Assembly (NCBI GenBank): GCA_037576215.1
Contig: JBANDB010000017.1
Location: 1,736,001 to 1,800,000, forward strand
Reading direction: 5' to 3'
From: Armillaria gallica
Lineage: Eukaryota; Basidiomycota; Agaricomycetes; Agaricales; Physalacriaceae
DNA: 64,000 nucleotides
Below the pieces are notes generated by a model. The model was not told the origin of the DNA and did not search any database. It worked only from the letters and a program-made list of their open reading frames with translations. Below, one piece after another: positions 13,025-24,639 of the stretch (position 1 is the stretch's first letter; each line of letters begins with the position of its first letter). The translations under genes were made by a program, and so were the position numbers.

Positions 13025-13129
13025 TTGTGCTGTCCATTGATAGGTGGGTTTTACATGCTGGAGCGTTTTCCGTGTAATTAATGTGTTTATCCTAAGTTAG
13101 GCCTTCGCAGTCAATTCGCTACGATCGTA

Positions 13130-13770
13130 CACAGCAATGAAGATGCTTTGTGCAGGATAAGTTCTCCCGTTTATTCAGAGAAATATGCCTGGACTAGCGG
13201 CGAAGGACCGCTATATTCAATCTCTTCCTCGTATGTAATCATCTTCCCGTGTTCCCTTTCCCTGACTTCGCTATGAAATATGTCACTCTTACGTATCAAG
13301 ATCATTTTACGCACATCAGGAAATGTCGTCTCTTCCTTTCTGTCGCTGTCTCTTTTTGTAGGATATTTCTCTAGTTCCAATAGGCTCTCAATTCTATGCT
13401 GTTGATTATTTTGAATCCTTCTTGAGAAGACGAGAGGACTTTGTCTGCCTATCTCAAGGTTATGAATGGCGGTTTACATGTCTCTGCTTCCTCGAAGATT
13501 TCCTACGACTTTGGCTCGAGCCTAGTATATATATATATAGGCACAGCTCAACTTAACTCATTCTTCATCTCTGTCCGGCGACCGCAATTGCAACATCGAC
13601 ACTTGGTAGAATTAATGCCAAAAATGGCGTGGAAGGGACCGAGAGATTTGCGGAACCTGTCTGAAAAGGTTTCGCAGCGAGAGGGAGCTACAAGGTAATT
13701 TGTCGTAGCGTCACCACGGTGGAATCGGCAAAAGCTTTCTCATAGAGTAATTCTCGCCGGAGCTTCTGAA
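13130..13770 (+). repeat. Duplicated block A, copy 1
   Basis: This segment resembles 24640-26310 in the same orientation. Matching landmarks are ATGAAATATGT (13273 and 24792), the stretch around GTAGGAYATTTCTC, GGCTCGAGYCTAGT (13512 and 26092), and GCAGCGAGAGGGAGCTACA (13676 and 26236). Divergence is substantial and copy 2 carries about 1.06 kb extra between its matching flanks. A TATATATATA run at 13530 followed by CTCATTCTTCATCTCTGTC resembles a promoter, but no intact coding frame follows. Confidence 0.75.
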
Positions 13771-13859
13771 CAATATCCATAAGATGTCTGGGGTCAGAGA
13801 CGAATCGCCACGCGAAGAGCCCTTTATAAACAGCAGCCCCTCGCGGGGCTTCTCAGCGT

Positions 13860-15780
13860 TACGAGGGTCAGGGTTATCTCAATCGAGAGCAAAAGTCTGG
13901 TACGTCAATCCTCCATCTAACGAGAAGGATCCGTTATCGAATTTTTGGGCACAGACCAAAAATGGGCGAGCTGTATATCGAAGTAAGTATCGTGGTCGGT
14001 AAGAATCAATCCATATGGAAAAGCTTCTTGTACTCGATTCTGCTCTGTCTCTTTGGATTCGAAGCCCAGTCATAAACGTGTCATCAGGCCGAGTTTTACC
14101 GGAGCAGCTATAGCGCCATCGCCATCATATCCGATAGGAGAGAAAAGTTGGCGAATCTGACCACGTGGTCGTGCACTTCTACTGTCCTATTTAAATCAAT
14201 TCGAATGTCACATGTCTCGGAGGGGTCATTCGTATTCGGAAAATAACCCCTCGTCACAGGTCCCATAAAGCCTATTCGAGAAGGTTTGGGGGTCACAAAG
14301 ACTAGAATGTCCGATTTTTAATCCTTTTTGGCCAAAATGACTTTTGAATGATAAAATATTATTCTTCGGGCGCGTTTACAGCTAATTTCCGTGGTGCAGA
14401 CCACTAGGATTTGCACGAAACTATTAAACCACACTGCCACCTATTCGGATTTTGTCCAAATGTCACTGTCCCGGAAGAGGTATTCGGTCATTCGAACTGG
14501 TCCCAGAACGTCACGCGTCACAGGCCATTCGAATTGATTGAAATAGGACAGTATCATGTACCGGCGCATAAGTCGCCGTTGAAGAGGCTGACGGTGGAAC
14601 CGTATCGCGGGGTTCGCTAGGCAAACGGATGGTGTAGTGCAAGGGTAAGCTAAGAACAGCGAGAATGTATGGCGAAACCTCCGAAACCTGCCCTAGAGCA
14701 CACGTGATCGCGGAGGGACCAGACTGCGTCTACGCTCTCAACGGAATGGTTCCTCGTTGACGCCGAGCAGAAACAAATTTCTGTCAGTAATCCCGTCATG
14801 GAGGTTAGGATTAAGGGGAAGGTGCATCATCTTGGAGTTGTTCGAGCATTTTATGGTGCCATCGCAACAGTCGTTTCCAGAGGGCTCTCACAAGGCTCTC
14901 ATTACCAAGATCCCCATCGTCAAAGGAATGCGCTTATGTAGTACAGAAACAGGTTGCGATAATTTTTTCTTCTAATGCCCATAGACTATATGTCTATCGA
15001 TGCATATCTTCGTTCAAGTACAACAGTCTCTACTGTCATGAAAGACACATCTCCTACTGCAGAATAACAAGGGCTCTGTAGATATGCAATTACGAGATCG
15101 ATCAATGTTTTTCTCCTTTCAATGTCTTTTCTCTTTCTATTATTGAATTTGGCAGATAACCAAAATCTTATATGCACCATTTCCTCCTCCCCTCGACCAA
15201 CCCTTGACTCCTGCAACTAGGCAATTTCTAGGCGAGAGAGGAAGAGAGGTCGAACTCACACCAAAGGAAAGGTGTGCGTCTTTTACTATGAAGAACGTAT
15301 TGGTTTCCTGAACATTCCGTAGAGCCTGAATTTCTCAAACATACGGAGGGGAAAAGCACAGGTACTGCGCGTCGTTTCGTTCCCCTAGTGTACTCTGATT
15401 ATGAACAGAGTATTTTGATCCGTTGTAGGCGGATCGATGGAGCTACCGTCACGAACTCAATGCCTTGTGTACGTCAACCTCTGTGCTATAGAATTTCGGC
15501 GCCCTGATAAGCATTTGCCGTTGGACCTTAAGCTGCCAAGAGACGAGATCTTGAGAGCAGAAATATCGAATCCTGAGGCATGGACCTGAGCATTGAGCTA
15601 TGAACAAAGAAATTGTGATAAGAGTGGAAGTAATAGTACTACAAAATATTAAAATCATCCGTAATGGTTACATACGCGTACAGCGTCAGCATTATAAGAA
15701 AAGTCAATAGCACACGCAGATGCTCATGCACTTGTCCAGGAGTCTCCATCCCTGCTACCGGGAACCACACTCGCTTGGTG
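13860..15780 (-). repeat. Duplicated block B, copy 1 (inverted)
   Basis: The reverse complement of this segment aligns with 27070-28880. Shared landmarks include GGAGACTCCYGGACAAGTGC (15741 reversed / 27100), CTCAAGATCTCGTCT (15543 reversed / 27700), GTCYTTCATGACAGT (15036 reversed / 28206), and CACGTGGTCNGATTCGCC (14145 reversed / 28561). Copy 1 lacks about 395 bp present in copy 2 (27143-27538) and contains a MITE that copy 2 lacks. Neither copy has a clear intact gene. The unit is probably an old transposon or a segmental duplication. Confidence 0.75.
14182..14551. mobile_element. 370-bp MITE, TA target duplication
   Basis: The ends are 26-bp terminal inverted repeats with a single mismatch, beginning CTGTCCTATTTNAATCAATT at both ends. 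Both sides are flanked by TA (14180-14181 and 14552-14553). The element lies inside block B copy 1, and the other copy shows the unoccupied site with a single TA at 28546-28547. The element has no coding capacity. TIRs plus a TA duplication suggest mobilisation by a Tc1/mariner-type transposase, although the CTGTCC terminus is not a signature I can assign to a named family. Confidence 0.88.
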
Positions 15781-15879
15781 TACGCTCCGCTAGCCTGAAA
15801 TCTTGCCTGCTCCTACCAACACCGCGAAAATCGCTGTCCTCCCTTCAAGCTCGATAATGAGCGTACTCGCATCTGACCT

Positions 15880-16100
15880 CCAAAATCCACATCCTGCGAC
15901 CCTCTCGACATCGTCTACACCCTCCAATTTGCGACCCCCTCCTCTTTAGACGTTGTCTGGTGCACCTCCCTTCCACGCGAGTTGCGAGTCCGTCCCTCCT
16001 CCCTCTTCTCTAATAATAGACCTACTGCACCTCCCTTCCCAATGAGTCGCATCTCCCTCCATCCTGCATCCTCCCTCCACCTAACCTAATAATAGCTCGA
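15880..16100 (-). repeat. Dispersed repeat D, copy 1 (inverted)
   Basis: The reverse complement resembles 53095-53400. Both contain G/A-rich stretches of AGGGAGG type punctuated by the near-palindrome TCTATTATTAGAC (CTAATAATAGAC at 16011) and end near GAGAGGGTCGC. Non-coding. Confidence 0.6.
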
Positions 16101-16389
16101 CCCCTCCATCCATCCGCACACCTCCACTCCCCGCACACGCCGACGTTCATCCCCTCCCCGCGACCGAGTCTCCGTCGCTGCTGCAACTTCCTTGACTCTG
16201 GCGCACAACGAAACGTCCATCAGCTTCAGTGTTGGTGCATCGAACGGGCTGCTTACCTTAAGCTCAAAGTCGTACAGTTGATCATCTCCGTATGGGATTG
16301 GTGACCGCGTAGGCAACAATGCAGCATCGAAGAATTCAGTGGCGGGCATACTGTCAGGTGTGCATTGAGGTTGTGGTTGTAGAGGTCGC

Positions 16390-17030
16390 CTTGCGGATGT
16401 CTCAGTGTGCGTGAATTGGTGTGAAGGGACGTACTCACCATCCCCATCCGCGCCCTCTCTCTGAAACACTTTCTTGCGTATTCCCTCCATTTAGTGCCAT
16501 CTAGCAATGAACGTAACATCCATGCTTACTCGCCCAAACTCATCTCAGCACAGAGTCCCGGTTTTCAGCTTGGTGTACTGTCAGTTAGAACGGCGGGATC
16601 GAGAAGATCACGTACATACCAACGTACGATGTGAATGAATGGCTTGGTGTGAGAGCCGGACATCCGTTCAAGAGAGAGATCTGGCTGAGAATGTTTTAGC
16701 GCACGTGAATTGGAGTGAAGAGGAAGAACTTACTATCAACGGCCGCGTTCTCTCTCTCGCATATTCCCTCCCCCCGTCCCATCTTCAACCACTGTCCATA
16801 CTTCCATGCCCAATCTCGTCTCAGCGCAGATTCCAAGTCCTCAGCTTGGTGTCTAGGTGAGAAGACGTTGATGTGTTCAGGTTCATGGTGGGCAGAGTCG
16901 TTATTCGATCTAAGTGATCGTCAACAAGAGCGGCAGGATAGGGAACATCATGTACATGCCGACGCACAACGTAAATTGATGGACTCGTGTTCAAGGCAGA
17001 CATTCATTCGATGGGTCATTCAACCTGAGA
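16390..17030. repeat. Two tandem units of about 310 bp
   Basis: Unit 1 (about 16390-16690) and unit 2 (about 16690-17030) share ordered landmarks: CACGTGAATTGG-like sequence, a CTCTCTCTG/CTCTCTCTCG tract before CGYATTCCCTCC, TCTCAGCRCAGA, CAGCTTGGTGT, ACGTACATACC/ATGTACATGCC, and CAAGRSAGACATTCAT-like ends. On the minus strand each unit can be read as an exon-like piece followed by a GTATGT or GTGAGT donor, but no continuous protein results. Confidence 0.5.
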
Positions 17031-17569
17031 AAAAGAGAAAGGTCAGCCAAAGAGACAAATGCCGAAAAAAAAAACCTACACGCACCGTGCTAGTATGTAA
17101 GAAATAGAATAAATCTTGGGCTATAATTCAATGGTCCTCGTCAACACTATGTTGCAAGACTTTGCAGGAAATAAATACCTTGATGAGACGTCGCCGCTGT
17201 GGTTATCGAGCTGGAAGGTATCCAAGCTGTAATCAACCGGTGAGAAAACAAACTGAAGCATGAAAGAAACGGGCTCACCGTCGAGCTCAACAACAAAACA
17301 CCAATCAACATGATGATCAACAATAGGGGGAAAAAATAGTCGGCAATCGAAACCCACCCAACCGGGCACAGATTTCCAGTCACGAGACCACGACGCATCT
17401 ATCGACGCGAGACGGGGAATGTGCCGATAGCCATGCACAGCGACAAGCGCAGTAAGCTCAACATAGATGAGGGCGATAGACGAGGTGGGAAGAGGTGGGA
17501 AGAGAGAATGAGGGATACAGAGGAGGAAAAGGAGGGATGGGATGATGTATTCTCGGAGACAAGTGTACC

Positions 17570-17577
17570 CTTTTATA
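17570..17577 (-). promoter_or_regulatory. TATA box, minus strand, gene unclear
   Basis: TATAAAAG on the minus strand is followed by a long C/T-rich tract (TCCCATCCCTCCTTTTCC) and, about 100 bp downstream, an ATG opening a short hydrophobic leader (MLSLLRLSLCMAIGT) that soon meets a stop. It looks like a real or recently lost promoter. I could not assemble a convincing spliced gene from 17470 down to about 16000. Confidence 0.4.
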
Positions 17578-17639
17578 CCGGTCCAACGTCGTCTTGACTA
17601 CAATGAAGTGACCTAATGAGCTGTCAGAGATATCAACAT

Positions 17640-20600
17640 GAAGCAGCACGTCGACCGTGCTGAAATTTTGAAGATTCAGGTAAGGAGATATTTGATGTCT
17701 CTTTGAATTTACTTGTTACTGTCAATCGCCTTAAGCCGAGGAGGCGATTAGAGTTGCAAAAAATGCTTTACCTGCATCTCTTGTGTGTGCGGGAAAATAT
17801 CCTGGGTCACCGTGCGAATCTGTTAAGCTACAAAGTGGATAAATCGACCGGGAGGTGCAGATATCCCTTCGAATGGATGGGGGATGAAGCGTCCGAGTGG
17901 ACGCCGCACAAGCTGACAGCTGCATTTAAATGCCACCCAGTCCCCGCACTTCCAAGGTCCCCGTTCTTTTGAATTTTGGAAGATGTCGCGGAATTGAGAA
18001 TTGTTATTTTGTTGATTTCTTGCCGGTGTGTAGATTCCTGCGGGGTTGGAGTGTCATGAAATTTTACCTATGATACGAAACATCGCTTATTCAAAGCAAT
18101 TCGTCACTTGTTCATTCCAGGGTTGGCGAATTCAACGTGTTGACTGTTTCAAGTTGCTATTTCCGAAGAAGGATGCTCGTGTTCTCCTCGGGATCCGCTT
18201 GGAAACAGAACAGACCCTCAATTAATACCTGATCAATCTGCGAAGATCGGATTTCATATAGATAGTACGACTTAAAACTTGATGCCGTGTTGTCTTTGTT
18301 TCATCAGTAAGGTGTATTCCTGGTGTTATACGTGGTTTTGTGGACGCAAACCTATTCTATACTGCAATAGGAATGCATTATCTAGAATCATATGCCATTC
18401 TCTTCAGCCGAAACCTAGTCGTAGTGCTTGAAAAGCACTCGCCGTCGAAATCATCAATTCCCCTCAGGGTCGTAGATAGCGAGTCCAGATTTGGAAAGCA
18501 GAGTGTCGACGTGCGCAAAACAACTTCGAGGCAAGGGAACCGGGAATAGGTAGTAGATTTAAGACTTGATGAAGAGATACATCCATTTTTCATCTGCTAT
18601 TGGCCATGCCAGGCCGCTGAAATTGAAGAAGAACACGAAAACTAGCCACAAGCCCGTACCATGACTTTGCAACTGCAATGGATGACGGTCGTAGCGGAGA
18701 TGTCGCTTGAACAACGGAGGTAACTCGTTCATCAAATATTACGAGCCTTGTAAACGCCAAGGTCCCCGTGTTGAAAAACGGCTGGAATTTGAAGAAGGCT
18801 GAATTGGAGGGTTTCGAGGGTTATTTCAATTGTACGGGCAGCAAGGTTCTGACTTTTGGAAGGAAGAAATTTGCATGACATGACGTTTTGATGGACCTCG
18901 TCTCGAAGCGTCCGGCTGTTTTGTCGTCTTGCAAATCAAGTACCGAGGGTTGATTCCGAGTCCCGAATGCAAAACCAAGCGTATTGGGCCATCGATACCT
19001 TGAAGACCGATATGTTCAACTGGAAATGATTGAAAGATAAAATTCAGGTCTTTCAACGAGAGTGGTCAAGGTAGAGTTCACTCACCATGCAGACTATAAT
19101 CGAAAGACGCCACGAAGAAAGGGCAGTTCGCAGACTGTTCCCTCAAATCTTCCAAGTTTCGGAAGGGCCCAACACAAATGACAGGCGGAGATAATACGCA
19201 TAGTTCCGTGACGTCGGCAAGAGTAAACGTCCAGCAGCTTGCCGAGTATTCCTAGCAAGTTGTCATGAGTTAATTCAACCTTGAAGCGCAACCGAAAGAA
19301 GAATACCTCGTAGATTACTACAGTCCCTTGAAGAAATACTAATCAATGTTTCGTGTCAAGGGAGCAACGGTAAGCTGGGAAATCAACTTATTGTGCAGAC
19401 CCAAAATGAAGTCAGAGATTAGGCACGTCGAGACACGAGGCGCGGTCCCCAAAATGGATAACGCGTCAATCAGGGTCCCCAGTGCGGCGTCATAGAGCTC
19501 TGGAAAGGCATTGGTGAGGCTGTGGGTTGAGTAGGCCTTTGTTCGGTGGTAACATGACACAAGATCAAATGCATGTTACATCCTGTCAAAGAAGCTGAAT
19601 GTAAATGTTTAAAGCAGGGAGAATTGAAGGCGTTACGGCTAGTATTGCAATTCTGAAGATTCGGATACTGGTGAGGCGAGACCAACATGACGGGGACGTC
19701 TGTGTGGATTTAGCAAGACTTAGTGAACGTAATTAGAAAGGTATACGCCACACAAATGTTGAAGTCCTTTGAAACATGGAATAGACGAGACAGTGCGACC
19801 TACAGAAGTGGATAGAATTGGAGGAGATAGTCGTCGAAGGCAAGGTCAGGTCGTGGCTGTATCGGACCAGGCTTGACACGTGTCTCGTGGATTTACCTCT
19901 GTACTTTTCACACCCATCAAGACTCGACTCATTCATCGCATTACTTCAGAATACTCGAGGACTTGTTGTTCGTCCAGAGGGCATTGAGACCATACCCTGA
20001 ACTTCGCAGATTCGGAACGCCGGCCTTTCATGGTGATACCTGTAATCATAGTCCGATGTCGCGCGCAGCTCGGTGAGTGACGCCCGTTAATCCATATGTT
20101 CACTAATCCTGCTGATATCCTACTTCTACTTTTCTAATCCGATGTCAAGAACCTGTTCCTCAATTCGGATACTCTCATGAATGTCGGCTCCCGCAAATTC
20201 AAATCTTCCGAGACGACCTCTCTTTTGCGAGCCACGGATGATGATAGCGGAGTAAACATGAACTTACCTCAAAGCCCGAGAATGGGGTCTTTGACATTAT
20301 CACTCGTGAGTTCTCGCCATTTCTGGACCAAATTTGCATTAAACAGACAATATCACTCAGGGATCGATTGATTTTGACGAGACGGGCACTCAATTTACCT
20401 GAATTTTGGTATAGAAACTGGAAGAAATCTGAAGGTGAGTTCAGATCCCTTCACGGATACATTCAAACGCGACCAATCTTATATTTCCATTCAATTATTG
20501 CATGAAACAGGTTCTATTTGCTACACTAGATTGTACAAGTCACTCATACGCTCTCTAATGAATTACTACGACTTTCATTTACTTCAAACTCGAGGCGCGT

Positions 20601-22950
20601 CTGCTCTGATGTCAAGATATATTCAGGCGACCGTACCAGAGTCAATTTATACGTGTTCCCGAGCTGCCAACCCTCAAATCTTCGCCCAGAGTCCTGGATC
20701 GCTCTTGATTAAACCACAGAACACTTCTATTCAAAATATAAACGCACCTTTGGCCCACGCGGCGCAACTTCGCTGCTTAGTCTTGATTTATCCATCGCCG
20801 TATTTAATCTGTGAACCGATCTCAAATTCGGCAAGATTCCTGTAACGCATCGGGTCAAATTGAGAGCAAATCCTATCAAGGACACTTACAGGTCACCTTT
20901 TCAGGCTCCGTGGACCTTTCGGTGACGACGGAAGGTTGTATTCAGAGTTGCGGCTGTTCTCGCTCATAGGTATCTATGTTTCGAGATAAAATCAGCGCAT
21001 CGATGACTGAAGAAAGTACTCACTGGCGATGCTGCATGAGACGGTCGCTACTGCTTGAATTAATGAACTGTAAGTGCATCTCCGTAATGCAAGATAAAAG
21101 GTACCTGATACCGACCGAGTTTAGAGCGTAGTCCCACTACGGATGGTGGCGTATTCCAGTCTCCGGGATATCTATGGTCCCCGTTTATTGCGGCAGAACA
21201 TGTTAATCAGAAACGAATACCTTCACTTGTGCTGTCCAAAATGTCGGCCCGTTCTCTTTTCTGGTAAGGCTATGACAGGTAAACGAGGCGTTATCTTATG
21301 GAATAGAAGTGGGCTCACCATTGATTTAGAGCGGACTTTTTATCAAAGTCTTCGCACCTGGAAAACCGTCGAATGCCTCACAATGATGGAGGTGAGTGGA
21401 TGTAAAAAGAAGCATAGGTAAATGACATGTTAGCCGAGATCAAAACGGAACAACATACCGTTCCTTTCATTATAGGTGATCCGACTTCTCATTGCGATTG
21501 ACACTCCATGTCAAACCGCAACAATGACCTCACGGGGCCGACACCCCGTCAGACGCCTTCCTCGGTGCCGCCGTACAGACACTAATTTCATTTTGAAAAT
21601 CTATGAATCTGTCAGATATTTGCCGGATTGAAATTTTCGGTACGTACGATCCCGCATCTCCCGCCAGATATCAAATCGCCATCATTGCGCCGCGTATCAA
21701 AGCTGTCCTTAACGTACTTACGCAACCACATACTGTGGATGTCTCGAGTGTCGTTCGGACCCTAGAAGGGCGGGGTGAGTGCGCCGTATTCATGGGACTT
21801 GATGTGCGATGCTTAGACACCTTGAGACTCCAGAAATCAGCGGAACGTTTATGGGAAATAAGACATTCACGATGAACGCATTAGCTATAGATTGCTGGGA
21901 AGAGGAAAACCCTGAGTTTCGAGCAAGGTTTGTGCACACCGAGGTATCTGGCAACGAGATCACCTAGGGAAAAGGACCCATTATTCTGGAGTTAGCGTTG
22001 CAGTAATGAAAGAGACACTCACAGATTATGGGAATATTTGGCTGAAATACTCATGAGTAGAATGTAAAAAGAGTTGGACGGAGAAGCTCACCTTGCCCGC
22101 AACGTCTCGCTTGGCCTATTGAAAGGAAAAGTCAGCATGGCATTGTATTAAAAATGGATGTTACCGATACGGCGAGCAGCGAGGAATATATGAGCAGCCG
22201 CAGCCCTTCGATGGTCGAGAATGGCGATAGTGACAGGAGGAAACAAACAAGATATGTTGATATGTTTGTACACATTGAGACGTGTTGTTTGTCTGGGAAA
22301 TGGTACCTTGAAAGGCTTTACGTCTTGTTCGCTGACAGGAATTCCCCGGCCAAGGAGCTTTAGAATCGAGCAGCCTAAACGAGGAGAGTAGAAGGCCAAG
22401 CCAGTGGCGTCGAAAAGTATTTTGACAGGCAGAGGATTCGCACCAGTTCCGGTCGCCATCCGTCAAAGGACGCATACATGTCTCATGTCCCGTGATCCTG
22501 TTGAGAGTTCTGTTGACTGTCAGCATCGAGCGAAATTTCCCTTTTATTTACGTACCTTCAACTTCAACTTCCCGTCTATTCTTCCCTTCCATCTCCCTCT
22601 CCCTCTCCCTCCTCTTTGTCTACAGTGATGCCCTCACTGTCACCCGTACCCTCAACATCAATCCAGGCAGCGTGCTGCAATGCACATGGATGTTGGGGAT
22701 GAGAAGGACGTCGATGTCCATAACAGGATAGGCTTGGTGATCGGCAACGCGCATGCGCTTCTTCCCTTCCACACCGCCATCATCTTATCTTCGTTTTCTT
22801 GCATCTTTGCTTTCTTGCGCGCATAGATAGCCTCAGGTCTTTGTGATGTTCTACCTTACTTATAGGTTCGAGGCAAAGTCAATCCATCGTCCCAGCACGA
22901 TAATTCAACAGGTAGGCGTTCCCTCATATAAATAGTTCCCTTCACTCATC
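17640..22950. other. Gene-poor stretch with possible decayed coding DNA
   Basis: No gene can be assembled. The minus strand between about 19690 and 19090 has fragments reminiscent of F-box/leucine-rich proteins (for example LADVTELCVLSPP in one frame), interrupted by stops and frame changes. The minus strand near 22460-22150 has an Ala/Leu-rich 103-codon frame of unknown identity. A C/T microsatellite-like tract (CTCCCTCTCCCTCTCCCTCC) lies near 22590. I see nothing else supportable. Confidence 0.4.
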
Positions 22951-22979
22951 CGTCGCAGATGCTGCCATGACCTCAATGC

Positions 22980-24110
22980 TCCTCCTGGACCAAGATGACC
23001 GAATTCCGACTCGAGACAACGTATCGCCTTCCGACGAGCAGCCATAGACGATTGGACGCCTGGGAGGGATCGAAGGATCGTCGCGGGAACACGCGGAGTG
23101 GTAAGTCCGCACGCACCTCGGGCACGTTCAAGGGTGCTCACTCCACGCAGATCTCGATCTCAGACTTCACCACCCTCGCTGTCAATGGCTGCCTGATCTC
23201 GTTCGGAGCCCACATTCGACTTTGTTCACCGATTTGAAGCGGATTTTGCCCCAAGACGACGTATCGTCGTCCGGTGAGCAAGGTCTGAACTATCAGAAGA
23301 CGAGAGGATGGCGGAGGAGATGACAACGTGGGGTTATTGAAAGGGATGCCCCGGGGACGGTAAGTACTTCCCCTCACTTGCGCATTCATGCATGCTCACG
23401 CCCTTCTCAGATCAACCGATCCCCGAGTATTCTCCCTCAAAGGACGACTACAAGGACTCATCTTTGACCTCAAACAGTATAGCAGAGCCGGATTTTGCGC
23501 CTACACGATATATCGTCGTCCCGCGAGCAGAGCCAAGGGAGCGCGACAACAAGGGAGTGGATGAGACAGTACTGAGTGGAGGATTGGCGGAGATGACTGG
23601 AGACATCCCCAAGCATGGTACGTCTTATTGTTAATCTAAATTCGCCGCGCTCACTCGTCTCTTAGCTTCTTTGATCTCACGCAACACTCCCTCGAAAAGG
23701 GCTTCAAGAACTCAAACAAGGTATATTTTCGGGTTGACACGATGTATCGCCGTCCGGCGAGCAAGGACAAGACTGCTTGGAGGGTGATACAAAGCGACGG
23801 TGAAGGGAGGACTGCGGCAGATGGATGGTGATGGTACGTGCCTCGAATCTCTCAAATTTCACACATACTGACTTCTTTCTCAGATTGATATTGATATCTT
23901 ATCCTCACAGCATGTTCCCTCAAAGAGCGCCTTCAAGATCTCAGGTTTTGGATCAAGCAAAGGAATGCAGTCAGATTTTGTGCCGACAAGATGTATCGTC
24001 ATCCGCCGAGCAACCTGAGGACTTTTGGAGGGTGAGACGAGCAACGAGGTAAGGATAATGGCAAGTCCGTTCTGCTGTTCTGTCTTCATTCGCATTTACC
24101 AGATCTCAGC
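22980..24110 (+). repeat. Five tandem degenerate exon-intron units of about 245 bp
   Basis: A core like GACRAYGTATCGYCGTCC recurs at about 23012, 23255, 23503, 23738 and 23986, followed each time by GAGCA. Each unit also contains a GTAAGT/GTACGT donor-like site (23101, 23360, 23618, 23834, 24049) and, about 50 bp later, a CAG acceptor-like site often followed by ATC. Each unit thus looks like one exon of about 190 bp plus one short intron. The third unit is open and reads EPDFAPTRYIVVPRA; the fifth reads SDFVPTRCIVIRRA. The others have stops. It is probably a tandemly amplified exon of a dead or rapidly evolving gene. Confidence 0.65.
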
Positions 24111-24639
24111 CTGAGCTCAAACTCTGCATGTCACCGTCTCTTAGAGAGGTATGTCTTTGAAAAATGTCAGGAGAGCATCATTTGACCGGATCTTTCATCA
24201 AGAGGGAAATCCGTGCGAGTAAACGGTAAGTTTCCCCCTTCTATCTCCGCACCCTTGCACCTCTAACTAGCACTCAGGCCATTCCTTGAGCGAGACAAGC
24301 GAATTTCGTGGCGGAAATGAGGTTGAGAAGTACAGTATATTGCATGTATAATCTACTTACATTTGTAGTTGGAAAATAAAGACCCTCTCCTCATCCCCGG
24401 GCTCGAAAAATAGGATTTTCGCATGCCCAAAATCCCAAATTTTCTCCCCGAACCATAGTCGGGAGGAGGGTAACAGACAGATCTCTCAGAATATTTTAAG
24501 AAGAGCGGCGCACGGAGAGGCGTTTTTCGGCGGGCGAACAGGTTAACTTGCTCTTTTTTTCGTGATGGTATTCCATTAGGCAACTGCACTTCGTTCTATA
24601 TCCGCATATTCCACCCCCACTTGACGGCCCAGTGTAAAC

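Noticed and set aside
13525..13760. Promoter plus gene at 13.5-13.8 kb
   Set aside because: A TATATATATA run and initiator-like sequence exist, but neither this copy nor the duplicate at 26.1 kb has a conserved frame after it.
22980..24110. CRISPR-like array
   Set aside because: The repeated units are about 245 bp, diverged and contain splice-like sites; spacing and conservation do not fit CRISPR, and the organism is eukaryotic.
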